Source: Streptomyces werraensis (GTDB taxonomy: Bacteria; Actinomycetota; Actinomycetes; Streptomycetales; Streptomycetaceae). Taken from it: a stretch of 64,000 nucleotides of DNA. Below the pieces are notes generated by a model, which saw only the letters and a list, made by a program, of their open reading frames with translations, was not told the origin of the DNA and searched no databases. Within the stretch, counting starts at the first letter, position 1. Each line of letters starts with the position of its first letter. Location: the NCBI GenBank assembly GCA_014656175.1, contig BNBX01000012.1:1-64000 (forward strand), given 5' to 3'. The translations under genes were made by a program, and so were the position numbers. Below are positions 45,354 through 54,680 of this stretch, piece after piece.

Positions 45354-46622
45354 GTGACGGACATCGTCGACGAGCTGAAGTGGCGCGGGCTGTTCGCCCA
45401 GTCCACTGACGAGGACGCTTTGCGCAAGGCGCTCGCGGACGGTCCCGTCACGTTCTATTGCGGCTTCGACCCGACCGCGCCGTCGCTGCACGTGGGGCAC
45501 CTGGTGCAGGTGCTCACCGTGCGCCGGCTCCAGCAGGCCGGTCACCGGCCGCTGGCGCTGGTGGGCGGCGCGACCGGGCAGATCGGCGACCCGCGGCCGA
45601 CGGCCGAACGCACGCTGAACTCTCCGGAGACCGTCGCGGGCTGGGTGGAGCGGCTGCGCGGCCAGATCGAGCCGTTCCTGTCCTTCGAGGGCGAGAACGC
45701 GGCCGTGATGGTCAACAACCTCGACTGGACGGCGAACCTGTCCGCGATCGAGTTCCTGCGGGACATCGGCAAGCACTTCCGCGTCAACAAGATGCTGACG
45801 AAGGACTCGGTGGCCCGGCGTCTGGAGTCCTCCGAGGGCATCAGCTACACGGAGTTCAGCTACCAGCTGCTGCAGGCGATGGACTTCCTGCAGCTGTACC
45901 GCCGCTACGGCTGCACCCTGCAGCAGGGGGGCAGCGACCAGTGGGGCAACCTCACGGCCGGGCTCGACCTGCTCCACCGGCTGGAGCCGGACGCCACGGT
46001 CCACGCCTACGCGACGCCGCTGATGACCAAGGCGGACGGCACCAAGTTCGGCAAGACCGAGGGCGGCGCCGTCTGGCTGGACCCGGAGATGACCACGCCG
46101 TACGCGTTCTACCAGTTCTGGCTGAACGTGGACGACCGGGACATCTCGGGCTACATGCGGATCCTGTCCTTCAAGTCCCGCGAGGAGCTGGAGGAGCTGG
46201 AGCGGCAGACGGCGGAGCGTCCGCAGGCGCGCGCGGCGCAGCGCGCGCTGGCGGAGGAGCTGACGACGCTGGTGCACGGCGCCGACCAGACGGCCGCCGT
46301 GATCGCCGCGTCGAAGGCCCTCTTCGGCCAGGGCGAGCTGGGTGAGCTGGACGAGCGCACGCTGGCGGCGGCGCTCTCCGAGGTGCCGCACGTGAAGGTG
46401 GCCGAGCTCGGTCCGGTGGTGGACCTGTTCGCCGAGGTCGGCCTGGTGCCCAGCAAGTCCGCCGCGCGGCGGACGGTGAAGGAGGGCGGCGCCTACGTGA
46501 ACAACGTCAAGGTCGCCGCCGAGGACGCCGTGCCCGCGAAGGAGGACCTGCTGCACGGGCGCTGGCTGGTGCTGCGCCGCGGCAAGAAGAACCTGGCGGC
46601 CGTGGAGGTCGCGGCCGGCTGA
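45354..46622 (+). CDS. tyrS: Tyrosyl-tRNA synthetase (TyrS type)
   Basis: 422 aa class Ic synthetase. HIGH-like motif PSLHVGHLVQVL, tyrosine-pocket motif QGGSDQWGNLTAGLDL, KMSKS-like KADGTKFGKTEGGAVWLDP, and a C-terminal S4 RNA-binding domain (LVPSKSAARRTVKEGGAYVN). It charges tRNA-Tyr. GTG at 45354 after GAGGAGACACGAGAACC. No T-box leader is seen in the 66-bp upstream gap. Confidence 0.97.
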   Translation: MTDIVDELKWRGLFAQSTDEDALRKALADGPVTFYCGFDPTAPSLHVGHLVQVLTVRRLQQAGHRPLALVGGATGQIGDPRPTAERTLNSPETVAGWVERLRGQIEPFLSFEGENAAVMVNNLDWTANLSAIEFLRDIGKHFRVNKMLTKDSVARRLESSEGISYTEFSYQLLQAMDFLQLYRRYGCTLQQGGSDQWGNLTAGLDLLHRLEPDATVHAYATPLMTKADGTKFGKTEGGAVWLDPEMTTPYAFYQFWLNVDDRDISGYMRILSFKSREELEELERQTAERPQARAAQRALAEELTTLVHGADQTAAVIAASKALFGQGELGELDERTLAAALSEVPHVKVAELGPVVDLFAEVGLVPSKSAARRTVKEGGAYVNNVKVAAEDAVPAKEDLLHGRWLVLRRGKKNLAAVEVAAG

Positions 46623-46637
46623 GCCGGCGGTGTGCGT

Positions 46638-46669
46638 GAGGGGCGGGTCCCGTGCGGGGCCCGCCCCTC
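46638..46669. terminator. Terminator between tyrS and the GlsB-like gene
   Basis: GAGGGGCGGGTCCC faces GGGGCCCGCCCCTC (one mismatch) around a 4-nt loop between convergent genes. Confidence 0.8.
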
Positions 46670-46689
46670 CGCCGCGTCCGGCGGCCCGG

Positions 46690-46974
46690 TCAGACCCGCT
46701 GCCTCTCGTGCTTCCTGCGCTTCATCGAGTTGTAGATCATCTCCGCGAGCAGCACGACGACGATGGCCGCGCCGAGCTGGAAGATGTGCCGACCCCAGTC
46801 GATGCCCCGGGTCTCCTCGATGCCGAAGCCGCGCGCGATGGCGTTGCCGACGACCGCGCCGATCATGCCGCAGATGGTGGCGAGCCACAGCGGGAGGTGC
46901 TGCTTGCCGGGGATCACCGCCTTGGCGAGCAGGCCGAGCACGAATCCCACGATGATCGCCCACAACCAGCCCAT
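46690..46974 (-). CDS. GlsB/YeaQ/YmgE-family stress-response membrane protein
   Basis: 94 aa, three short membrane segments with the family pattern: WLWAIIVGFVLGLLAKAVIPG, then GMIGAVVGNAIARGFG and a C-terminal hydrophobic helix ending in a basic tail KRRKHERQRV. Members are induced by envelope or general stress; the molecular role is unknown. Strong GAGGAGGCAGTC site before the ATG. Confidence 0.92.
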   Translation of the reverse strand: MGWLWAIIVGFVLGLLAKAVIPGKQHLPLWLATICGMIGAVVGNAIARGFGIEETRGIDWGRHIFQLGAAIVVVLLAEMIYNSMKRRKHERQRV

Positions 46975-47176
46975 GACTGCCTCCTCGTACGACTTGACGC
47001 GAGCATCACGGCAAGTGTCGGCCCAGTCGCGGTACGCCGCATGTCGGACATGCCGTACGCGGGACGGCGCGGCCGGGCCGGCGCGGTGGGGGTGACCCGC
47101 TCTCGTGACCGGGCGGGGTGCGGCGTACCGTTGGCGTTGTCCGGAAGGGTCCGATGCGGGCGGATGGTGGAATGTG

Positions 47177-47572
47177 ATGCGGAAGCAGCGTGGCGGCGGC
47201 GCTCAGGTGTTCCGGATCACGGGCGCCCGGGCGGGCCTGCAGGAGGACGTGCGGGGGCGGCAGCGCCGGTACGTGATCTCGATGACCGTTCGCACGATCT
47301 CGGTCATCCTGGCGGCGACCCTGTGGAACGTGGAGCGGCACGTCGCGATCGTGGCGCTGGTGCTCGGGGCGGTCCTGCCGTACATCGCCGTGGTGATCGC
47401 CAACGCGGGGCGGGAGAACACGCCGTCCTTGCCGTCGACCTTCGTGACGGCCCCGATGAAGCAGATGATCGCACCGCCGCGGACGAACGACGGTGCGACG
47501 GAACCCGATCCGGAAGAAGTGCCGTCGCAGACGGCGCCGGGCGCACGATCCGAGGATCCGGGCCGCTCCTGA
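47177..47572 (+). CDS. DUF3099 membrane protein
   Basis: 131 aa. A short basic N-terminus (QVFRITGARAGLQEDVRGRQ) leads into two membrane helices (about 35-55 VISMTVRTISVILAA; about 62-80 VALVLGAVLPYIAVVIAN), then a disordered acidic/Pro tail. This is the actinobacterial DUF3099 arrangement; function unknown. ATG at 47177; the upstream frame from 47105 lacks conservation features. Confidence 0.85.
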   Translation: MRKQRGGGAQVFRITGARAGLQEDVRGRQRRYVISMTVRTISVILAATLWNVERHVAIVALVLGAVLPYIAVVIANAGRENTPSLPSTFVTAPMKQMIAPPRTNDGATEPDPEEVPSQTAPGARSEDPGRS

Positions 47573-47696
47573 GCAGCGAGCTGTGAGCACCGGACGCCGG
47601 GAGCGGAAGTGACTTCCCGGTCAAGCTCAAAGAAACCTCAGATCAATCATGTTCTTCCGGTGCCGGGGGCGGGGTGACCCGTGACATACTTCGTAC

Positions 47697-47770
47697 GCGC
47701 TCCGCATCCCCCGTCGGAGCGACGGACCGACGCCGGGCAGCTCCCCCCGTGGCTGCTCGGCGTCGCCTTT
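47697..47770 (+). ncRNA. 6C small RNA
   Basis: Two hairpins with C-rich loops: CGCTCCG-CATCCCCCGT-CGGAGCG, then GACGCCGGGCAGC with loop TCCCCCCGTG and arm GCTGCTCGGCGTC, followed by GCCTTTT. This is the actinobacterial 6C RNA plan, named for its conserved cytosines; the second hairpin with its T-run is also the terminator. A CATACT -10 at 47685-47690 sets the start near 47697. The exposed C-loops suggest pairing with G-rich ribosome-binding sites in trans. In mycobacteria 6C affects growth and DNA-replication genes. Confidence 0.85.
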
Positions 47771-47802
47771 TCCCGGGGCGGATGTCCCTCCGGCACACGG
47801 GT

Positions 47803-47808
47803 TAGGGT
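47803..47808 (+). promoter_or_regulatory. -10 element giving a leaderless mRNA for the gene at 47815
   Basis: TAGGGT with exactly 6 nt to the GTG start. No Shine-Dalgarno lies between. Confidence 0.55.
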
Positions 47809-47814
47809 CGGACG

Positions 47815-48042
47815 GTGATCAACCCTGACCCCGAGACGCCCATCTGCTCCGCGAAGGGCTGCCGCGCCCCCGCCGAGTGGGTGCTGGCCTGGAACAACCC
47901 GAAGATCCACACGCCTCGGCGGCGCAAGACGTGGCTGGCCTGCGAGGAGCACCGGGAGCACCTGGCGCAGTTCCTCGGGGTGCGCGGCTTCCTGAAGGAC
48001 GTGGTGCGCTTCGAGGAGTGGGAGGCCCCGGAGGGGGCCTGA
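47815..48042 (+). CDS. Small conserved Cys/Trp-rich protein
   Basis: 75 aa. Two Cys pairs (ICSAKGCRAPAEWVLAWNNP and WLACEEHREHLAQFL, with His) suggest a small zinc-binding fold; the pattern C-x4-C...C-x2-H is seen in short Streptomyces acid-C-terminal proteins of unknown function. GTG at 47815, leaderless. It lies right after the 6C RNA and converges with moaA. A role in molybdopterin synthesis is not indicated. Confidence 0.8.
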   Translation: MINPDPETPICSAKGCRAPAEWVLAWNNPKIHTPRRRKTWLACEEHREHLAQFLGVRGFLKDVVRFEEWEAPEGA

Positions 48043-48069
48043 ACCGACGGCCGGAACGTCTCGCGCCGC

Positions 48070-49059
48070 TCAGCCGCCGATGGCGGACATCGGGCGGTCC
48101 GGCTGGACGAAGGACGGGTCGTCGAGGCCCGCGCCCGCCTTCTTGCCCCACATGGCGAGCTTCCAGATGCGGGCGATCTCCTCGTCGTCCGCGCCGGAGC
48201 GCAGGGCCGCCCGCAGGTCGGTCTCCTCGGTGGCGAACAGACAGGTGCGGACCTGTCCGTCGGCGGTGAGGCGGGTGCGGTCGCAGGCGGCGCAGAAGGG
48301 CCGGGTGACGGAGGCGATGACGCCCACCCGGTGCGGGCCGCCGTCGACCAGCCAGCGCTCGGCGGGGGCGGACCCGCGCTTCTCCTCGCCCTCGGGGGTC
48401 AGCTCGAACCGGGTGCGCAGGGAGGCGAGGATGTCCCCCGCGGTGATCATGCCGTCGCGCTTCCAGCCGTGCTGGGCGTCGAGCGGCATCTGCTCGATGA
48501 ACCGGAGCTCGTAGTCGTGCTCCACGGCCCAGGCGAGCAGGTCGGGGGCCTCGTCGTCGTTGAGCCCCGGCATCAGGACCGAGTTGACCTTCACGGGCGT
48601 CAGTCCGGCCTCGTGGGCCGCGTACAGGCCGTCCAGGACGTCCCGGTGGCGGTCGCGGCGGGTGAGGGTCTTGAACACGTCGGGGCGGAGCGTGTCGAGG
48701 GAGACGTTGACCCGGTCCAGGCCGGCCGCCTTCAGGGCGCCCGCCGTGCGGCGCAGGCCGATGCCGTTGGTGGTGAGGGACATCTGCGGGCGGGGCTCGA
48801 GGGCGGCGACCCGCTCCACGATGCCGACCAGGCCGGGGCGGAGCAGGGGCTCACCCCCGGTGAAGCGCACCTCCTCGATGCCCAGGGAGGTGACCGCGAT
48901 GCCGATCAGCCGGACGATCTCGTCGTCGGTGAGCAGGTCGGGTTTGGCCAGCCACTGCAGCCCCTCCTCGGGCATGCAGTAGGTGCAGCGCAGATTGCAC
49001 CGGTCGGTCAGCGAGACCCGCAGGTCGGTGGCCACCCGGCCGTAGGTGTCGATGAGCAC
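48070..49059 (-). CDS. moaA: GTP 3',8-cyclase MoaA
   Basis: 329 aa radical SAM enzyme. N-terminal cluster CNLRCTYCMPEEG; C-terminal cluster ligands in FCAACDRTRLTADGQVRTCLF; the C-terminal Gly-Gly (SAIGG) needed for activity is present. It opens the molybdenum-cofactor pathway by converting GTP to 3',8-cyclo-dihydro-GTP. The GTG at 49059 is supported by GAGGGAGGGG; the upstream in-frame start at 49086 is not needed. No other moa gene is adjacent. Confidence 0.95.
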   Translation of the reverse strand: MLIDTYGRVATDLRVSLTDRCNLRCTYCMPEEGLQWLAKPDLLTDDEIVRLIGIAVTSLGIEEVRFTGGEPLLRPGLVGIVERVAALEPRPQMSLTTNGIGLRRTAGALKAAGLDRVNVSLDTLRPDVFKTLTRRDRHRDVLDGLYAAHEAGLTPVKVNSVLMPGLNDDEAPDLLAWAVEHDYELRFIEQMPLDAQHGWKRDGMITAGDILASLRTRFELTPEGEEKRGSAPAERWLVDGGPHRVGVIASVTRPFCAACDRTRLTADGQVRTCLFATEETDLRAALRSGADDEEIARIWKLAMWGKKAGAGLDDPSFVQPDRPMSAIGG

Positions 49060-49219
49060 GTGGGCCCCTCCCTCGACGCCGATCACTCATGTCCCGATAC
49101 CTGCGAGCGTACGTGACGCGGCCGACATCCCCCAGCGACGCGATGTGACGAGATGCGGACGGCCGCGTCGTAGGGACCTACGGAGGTCCCTGCGACGCGG
49201 CCGTCGCGCGCGGTGCGGA

Positions 49220-50848
49220 TCAGTGGGCGCCGGTGCCGGTGAGCGAACGGACCTCCAGCTCCGCGAACTTCTTGACGTCCGGCTCCTCCTTCGACAGGAC
49301 GGTGCCGAGCCAGCCCATCAGGAAGCCGAACGGGATGGAGATGATGCCCGGGTTCTTCAGCGGGAACCAGGCGAAGTCGACGTCCGGGAACATCGCCTTC
49401 GGGTCGCCGGAGACGACCGGCGAGAACAGCACCAGGCCGACGGCGACGATCAGACCGCCGTAGATCGACCACAGCGCGCCCTGGGTGGTGAACCGCTTCC
49501 AGAACAGGCTGTAGAGGATGGTCGGCAGGTTGGCCGAGGCGGCCACCGCGAAGGCCAGGGCGACCAGGCCGGCGACGTTCAGGTCGCGGGCGAGGGCGCC
49601 GAGCGCGATGGAGACGATGCCGATGAGGACGGTCGCCCAGCGGGCCGCCCTCATCTCCTCCTTCTCGGTGGCCTGCCCCCTGCGGATGACGTTGGCGTAG
49701 ATGTCGTGCGCGAAGGAGGACGACGAGGCCAGCGTGAGGCCGGCGACCACGGCGAGGATGGTCGCGAACGCCACCGCCGAGATGGTCGCGAGGAGGATCG
49801 CGCCCCAGGCCGAGTCGACGCCGCCGATGTGCAGGGCGAGCAGCGGCGCCGCCGTGTTGCCCGACGGATTGGACTCGATGATCTCGTCCTGCGAGATGAG
49901 TGCCGCCGCGCCGAAGCCCAGCGCGATGGTCATCAGGTAGAAGCCGCCGATGATGCCGATGGCCCAGTTCACGGACTTACGGGCGGCCTTGGCGTTCGGC
50001 ACCGTGTAGAAGCGGATCAGGATGTGCGGCAGGCCGGCGGTGCCGAGCACCAGGGCGATGCCCAGGGAGAGGAAGTCCAGCTTGGTGATGTTGTCGGCGC
50101 CGTACTGGAGGCCGGGCTCCAGGAAGGCGTCACCCTTGCCGCTGTTCTCGGCGGCCTTGCCCAGCAGGTCGGAGATGTTGAAGTTGAACTTCAGCAGCAC
50201 CAGGAAGGTGATGAGGATCGTGCCGCCGATGAGCAGCACGGCCTTCACCATCTGGACCCAGGTGGTGCCCTTCATGCCGCCGATGGAGACGTACACGATC
50301 ATCAGGACGCCGACGAGGGCGACGATGAGGATCTTGCCGGCGTCGGAGGTGATGCCGAGCAGCAGGGAGACGAGCACGCCCGCGCCCGCCATCTGGGCCA
50401 GCAGGTAGAAGATCGACACGACGATCGTGGAGGTGCCGGCGGCGGTGCGGACCGGGCGCTGGCGCATGCGGTAGGCGAGGACGTCGCCCATCGTGTAGCG
50501 GCCGGAGTTGCGCAGCGGCTCGGCGACGAGCAGCAGGGCGACGAGCCAGGCGACCAGGAAGCCGATGGAGTAGAGGAAGCCGTCGTAGCCGAAGAGGGCG
50601 ATGGCGCCGGCGATGCCGAGGAAGGACGCGGCGGACATGTAGTCGCCGGAGACGGCGAGTCCGTTCTGGAAGGCGCTGAACTGCCGTCCGCCCGCGTAGA
50701 AGTCGGCGGCGTCCTTGGTCTGCCGGCCGGCCCACACGGTGATGCCGAGGGTGGCGACCACGAACAGCGCGAACAGCGTGATGATCAGCGGCCGGTGTTC
50801 GCCGGCCTCGTTCGCGGCGAGGGTGACGTGGGTGATAGCGGGGCTCAT
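49220..50848 (-). CDS. Sodium/solute symporter, ActP-like (acetate/monocarboxylate)
   Basis: 542 aa, about 13 membrane segments of the SSS family. Signatures include DFYAGGRQFSAFQNGLAVSG, DYMSAASFLGIAG and the SSS motif GTAGLPHILIRFYTVPNAK. Coupling with a DUF485 gene (YjcH in E. coli) is diagnostic of ActP/MctC-type carriers of acetate, pyruvate or propionate. The ATG overlaps the DUF485 stop (ATGA), so the two are coupled. Confidence 0.93.
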   Translation of the reverse strand: MSPAITHVTLAANEAGEHRPLIITLFALFVVATLGITVWAGRQTKDAADFYAGGRQFSAFQNGLAVSGDYMSAASFLGIAGAIALFGYDGFLYSIGFLVAWLVALLLVAEPLRNSGRYTMGDVLAYRMRQRPVRTAAGTSTIVVSIFYLLAQMAGAGVLVSLLLGITSDAGKILIVALVGVLMIVYVSIGGMKGTTWVQMVKAVLLIGGTILITFLVLLKFNFNISDLLGKAAENSGKGDAFLEPGLQYGADNITKLDFLSLGIALVLGTAGLPHILIRFYTVPNAKAARKSVNWAIGIIGGFYLMTIALGFGAAALISQDEIIESNPSGNTAAPLLALHIGGVDSAWGAILLATISAVAFATILAVVAGLTLASSSSFAHDIYANVIRRGQATEKEEMRAARWATVLIGIVSIALGALARDLNVAGLVALAFAVAASANLPTILYSLFWKRFTTQGALWSIYGGLIVAVGLVLFSPVVSGDPKAMFPDVDFAWFPLKNPGIISIPFGFLMGWLGTVLSKEEPDVKKFAELEVRSLTGTGAH

Positions 50849-51201
50849 GCGCCGCCCTCCATACGGGTCTTGATGGCCTCGGCCTTGGGGTCGAGCTTGG
50901 CGGCGGCGTGCTTGGAGTACCACCAGGCGATGAGGAAGGTGCTGACGAACTGCAGCACGCCGAAGACGAAGGCGACGTTGATGTTGCCGACGAGCTTGGC
51001 GCCCATGAAGCCGCCCGCGTAGTTGGACAGCAGCACGTACAGCAGGTACCAGACGATGAAGCCGACGGTCAGCGGGAAGGCGAACGAACGGTAGGAGCGG
51101 CGTAGTTCACCGAACTCAGCGCTCTCCTGAACCTCGGTGAACTCCTCCGGTGTGGGGAGTTTGGCTTTCTCTGTCGAGGGGGGCGGTGCTTCGGCGGCCA
51201 C
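50845..51201 (-). CDS. DUF485 membrane protein (YjcH-like symporter partner)
   Basis: 118 aa from the GTG at 51201, which has GAGGAGACTCC; the frame extends to 51396 but that part is basic and unconserved. Two membrane helices (about 50-72, FAFPLTVGFIVWYLLYVLLS; about 85-105, VAFVFGVLQFVSTFLIAWWY) separated by the family's YAGGFMGAKLVGNINV. Upstream gene of the symporter operon. Probably assists symporter assembly or activity. Confidence 0.92.
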   Translation of the reverse strand: MAAEAPPPSTEKAKLPTPEEFTEVQESAEFGELRRSYRSFAFPLTVGFIVWYLLYVLLSNYAGGFMGAKLVGNINVAFVFGVLQFVSTFLIAWWYSKHAAAKLDPKAEAIKTRMEGGA

Positions 51202-51467
51202 GGAGTCTCCTCGCGTTGCGGGTCGGTTCTTGCGTCGACGAAGGCGAGTGTCCTCGCGCTTCCTGCCCAAGGGCACGGCGCCACGCGAGGACCGGTTCAA
51301 CTCGGTTCGGTTCTTTTCCGTGGACGTTTTCCGAAGACGTTGCACCCAAATCATTGCTGGCCAGCGGACGGGCGGGATAGCTTCACCCTGCACCACCCGT
51401 CATGTACCTGCCCGGGCAGCCACCCCTGTCTCGGGCCGGTTTCGTTTCCGGATGATGTGGAGACCCC

Positions 51468-52997
51468 ATGGCTCATCTGCGTTCCAGACGCCGGCTCGCC
51501 CTCGCCGTTCCCGTCGTGCTGTCGCTGACCGCCTCGCTCGGCTTCCTGCCCGCGGCGGCCTCGGCCGCACCGGCCACGGCCACGGCGGAGCAGGCGGCGG
51601 ACGCGCCCGTCCTGGCGTACGTCGTCAACACCAAGGCGGACCACCGCACGATCGCCAGGGTGAAGCAGGCGATCGCCGCGGCGGACGGCGAGGTCGTGAT
51701 CGCGTACGAGAAGATCGGCGTCATCGTCGTCCGTTCCGCGAACGGCGACTTCGCGAAGACCCTCCGCACGGTGCCCGGCGTGCAGTCGGCCGGCGCCACC
51801 CGTACCGCGCCGCTCGCCCCGGCCGGGACCACGGACGCCGGCTCCGCGGAGTACCTGACGGCCGCCGACGCCGCGAAGCTGAAGGCCGCGTCGGCGAAGA
51901 CGCCGGACAGCGAGCCGCTCGAGGCCGACCAGTGGGACCTGCGCGCCATCGGCGCCGACAAGGCCGCGAAGATCAACCCGGGCAGCAGGAACGTCACGGT
52001 CGCCGTCATCGACACCGGCGTCGACGACACGCACCCGGATCTCGCCCCGAACTTCTCGGAGTCCCAGTCCGCCAACTGCTTCGGCGGCGCCCCGGACACC
52101 ACCCCGGGCGCCTGGCGGCCGTACACGGCGGGCGACTACCACGGCACGCACGTGGCCGGTGAGATCGCCGCCGCCCGCAACGGCGTCGGCGTCGCCGGTG
52201 TCGCCCCCGGCGTGAAGGTCTCGGCGATCAACGTCACCGACCCCGCCAACGGGCTGTTCTACGCGGAGGCCGTCGTCTGCGCGTTCGTGTTCGCCGCCGA
52301 CCACGGCGTGGAGATCACGAACAACAGCTACTACGTCGACCCGTGGATGTACAACTGCATGGACGACCCCGACCAGCGGGCCATCGTCGACGCGGTCAAC
52401 CGCGCCCAGCTGTACGCCCAGCGCAAGGGCACGCTGCACTTCGCGTCGGCGGGCAACTCCAACCACGACCTGGCCTCGGACGCGATCGACGACACGTCCA
52501 GCCCCAACGACACCACCGCGGTGCCGCGCACCATCGACCCGAGCGAGTGCTTCGACCTGCCCACGCAGCTCCCGGGCGTGGTCACCGTCAGCGCGACGGG
52601 CTCCGAGAACCGCAAGTCGTACTACTCCTCGTACGGCAAGGGCGTCGTCGACGTGGCCGCGCCGGGCGGTGACAGCCGCTACCAGCTGCCGGACACCCCC
52701 TCGAAGAACGGCCGCATCCTGTCCACGATGCCGAACGGCGAGTACGCCTGGCTCCAGGGCACCTCGATGGCCTCGCCGCACGCGGCCGGAGTCGCGGCCC
52801 TGCTGAAGTCCAAGCACCCGTGGCTGCCCCCGGCGGCTCTGCAGGCGCTGCTCAAGGCGCAGGCGGACAACCCTGGCTGCCCCGCGTCGTACGACCAGAA
52901 CGGTGACGGCACGCAGGACGCGACATGCGAGGGCGGCCGGCAGGTCAACGGCTTCTACGGTCACGGCATCGTCGACGCGCTGCGCGCCGTCAAGTGA
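51468..52997 (+). CDS. Secreted subtilisin-like serine protease (S8), copy 1
   Basis: 509 aa. Signal peptide 1-34 (SAAPA junction), an I9-like pro-region (about 48-120; VLAYVVNTKADHRTIARVK), then the catalytic domain: D182 in VAVIDTGVDDTHPDL, H226 in YHGTHVAGEIAA, S433 in GTSMASPHAAGVAAL. Four to six cysteines suggest disulfides. In the same direction as, and about 60% identical by eye to, the next gene. ATG at 51468 after an A/C-rich leader; a terminator-free 61-bp gap separates the pair. Confidence 0.94.
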   Translation: MAHLRSRRRLALAVPVVLSLTASLGFLPAAASAAPATATAEQAADAPVLAYVVNTKADHRTIARVKQAIAAADGEVVIAYEKIGVIVVRSANGDFAKTLRTVPGVQSAGATRTAPLAPAGTTDAGSAEYLTAADAAKLKAASAKTPDSEPLEADQWDLRAIGADKAAKINPGSRNVTVAVIDTGVDDTHPDLAPNFSESQSANCFGGAPDTTPGAWRPYTAGDYHGTHVAGEIAAARNGVGVAGVAPGVKVSAINVTDPANGLFYAEAVVCAFVFAADHGVEITNNSYYVDPWMYNCMDDPDQRAIVDAVNRAQLYAQRKGTLHFASAGNSNHDLASDAIDDTSSPNDTTAVPRTIDPSECFDLPTQLPGVVTVSATGSENRKSYYSSYGKGVVDVAAPGGDSRYQLPDTPSKNGRILSTMPNGEYAWLQGTSMASPHAAGVAALLKSKHPWLPPAALQALLKAQADNPGCPASYDQNGDGTQDATCEGGRQVNGFYGHGIVDALRAVK

Positions 52998-53058
52998 GCA
53001 AGGGACCCGCACACCCGCCGTACCGTCCGCACGTCAAAGTGAACGAACTGGAGACTCC

Positions 53059-54585
53059 ATGACAGCGTCTCACCCGCGTCACCGCCGGGCGCTGGTCGTC
53101 CCGGCCGGCATGGCCCTGGCGACCGCGCTCGCCTTCCTGCCGAACACGGCCGCCACGGCCGCCCCCGCCCACCAGGGGGCCGCCTCCGCGGACGCGGCCT
53201 CGCTGAGCTACGTGGTCAACGTGCAGGGCGGGCACGGCGCGCCGGCGCACGTGAAGAAGGCGATCGCCAAGGCCGGCGGGACGATCGTGGCGTCGTACGA
53301 CAAGATCGGTGTGATCGTCGTCCACGCGTCGAACGCCGACTTCGCGAAGACGATCCGCAAGGTGCCCGGCGTGCAGTCGGCCGGCGCCACCCGCAACGCG
53401 CCGCTGCCGTCGGCGGCCACCACGGACCTGGGCTCCCCGAAGGTGCTCAGCGCCGCCGAGGTCGCCGAGGCGACGCAGGAGGCCGCCGCCGGCCAGGACC
53501 CGCTGCAGAACCTCCAGTGGGACCTGCCCGCCATCAAGGCGGACAAGGCGCACGAGAAGTCGCTGGGCAGCCCGGAGGTGACCGTCGCCGTCATCGACAC
53601 GGGCGTCGACGACACCCACCCCGACATCGCGCCCAACTTCGACCGGGCCGCGTCGGTGAACTGCGTGGCGGGCAAGCCCGACACCAGCGAGGGCGCCTGG
53701 CGTCCGGGCGCGGCCGAGAGCCCGCACGGCACGCACGTCGCCGGTGAGATCGCCGCCGCGAAGAACGGCGTCGGCATGACCGGTGTCGCCCCCGGGGTGA
53801 AGGTCTCCGGCATCAAGGTGTCCAACCCGGACGGCTACTTCTACACCGAGGCCGTGGTGTGCGGCTTCATGTGGGCGGCCGAGCACGGGGTCGACGTCAC
53901 CAACAACAGCTATTACACCGACCCCTGGTACTTCAACTGCAAGAACGACCCGGACCAGAAGGCGCTCGTCGAGGCCGTCTCCCGGGCCACGCGGTACGCG
54001 GAGCGCAAGGGCGCGGTCAACGTCGCGGCGGCCGGCAACGAGAACTACGACCTCGCGTCCGACTCGATCACCGATCCGTCCTCGCCGAACGACGGCACCC
54101 CGTCGGACCGCGAGATCGACCCGTCGGAGTGCCTGGACATCCCCACGCAGCTGCCGGGCGTGGTGACGGTCGCGTCGACCGGCGCCAAGGGATGGAAGTC
54201 GTCGTTCTCCAACTACGGCCTCGGGGTCGTCGACATCGCTGCGCCCGGCGGTGACTCGACGGCCCTGCAGACCCCCGAGCCGCCCGCCACCAGCGGTCTG
54301 ATCCTCGGCCCGCTGCCCGGCGGCCGCTGGGGCTACATGGCCGGTACGTCGATGGCGTCCCCGCATGTCGCGGGCGTCGCCGCGCTGATCAAGTCGAAGC
54401 ACCCGTACGCGCCGCCGGCGCTGGTGAAGGCACTGCTGTACGCGCAGGCCGACGCCACCGCCTGCACCAAGCCGTACGACATCGACAACGACGGCAAGGC
54501 CGACGCGGTGTGCGAGGGCCCGAAGAACCGCAACGGCTTCTACGGCTGGGGCCTGGCCGACGCGCTGGACGCGGTGACGCGGTAG
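53059..54585 (+). CDS. Secreted subtilisin-like serine protease (S8), copy 2
   Basis: 508 aa, near-identical plan to copy 1: signal peptide 1-35, pro-region with LSYVVNVQGGHGAPAHVKKA, catalytic D180 (VAVIDTGVDDTHPDI), H223 (PHGTHVAGEIAA) and S431 (GTSMASPHVAGVAAL). The C-termini also match (CEG...NGFYGWGLADALDAV). Start ATG at 53059 with GGAGACTCC. A tandem duplicate with diverged substrate-pocket loops. Terminator at 54615. Confidence 0.94.
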   Translation: MTASHPRHRRALVVPAGMALATALAFLPNTAATAAPAHQGAASADAASLSYVVNVQGGHGAPAHVKKAIAKAGGTIVASYDKIGVIVVHASNADFAKTIRKVPGVQSAGATRNAPLPSAATTDLGSPKVLSAAEVAEATQEAAAGQDPLQNLQWDLPAIKADKAHEKSLGSPEVTVAVIDTGVDDTHPDIAPNFDRAASVNCVAGKPDTSEGAWRPGAAESPHGTHVAGEIAAAKNGVGMTGVAPGVKVSGIKVSNPDGYFYTEAVVCGFMWAAEHGVDVTNNSYYTDPWYFNCKNDPDQKALVEAVSRATRYAERKGAVNVAAAGNENYDLASDSITDPSSPNDGTPSDREIDPSECLDIPTQLPGVVTVASTGAKGWKSSFSNYGLGVVDIAAPGGDSTALQTPEPPATSGLILGPLPGGRWGYMAGTSMASPHVAGVAALIKSKHPYAPPALVKALLYAQADATACTKPYDIDNDGKADAVCEGPKNRNGFYGWGLADALDAVTR

Positions 54586-54614
54586 CAGCCGTCGTCTCGC
54601 GGAGCGTTCCGGAC

Positions 54615-54644
54615 AGGGGCCGGGCGGATGCGCCCGGCCCCTTT
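54615..54644 (+). terminator. Terminator after the S8 protease pair
   Basis: AGGGGCCGGGCG and its complement CGCCCGGCCCC with a 4-nt loop, followed by TTTC. Confidence 0.8.
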
Positions 54645-54680
54645 CGTCTGCCCGGCCGTGCGGTGCTGCACAGTGGGGCC

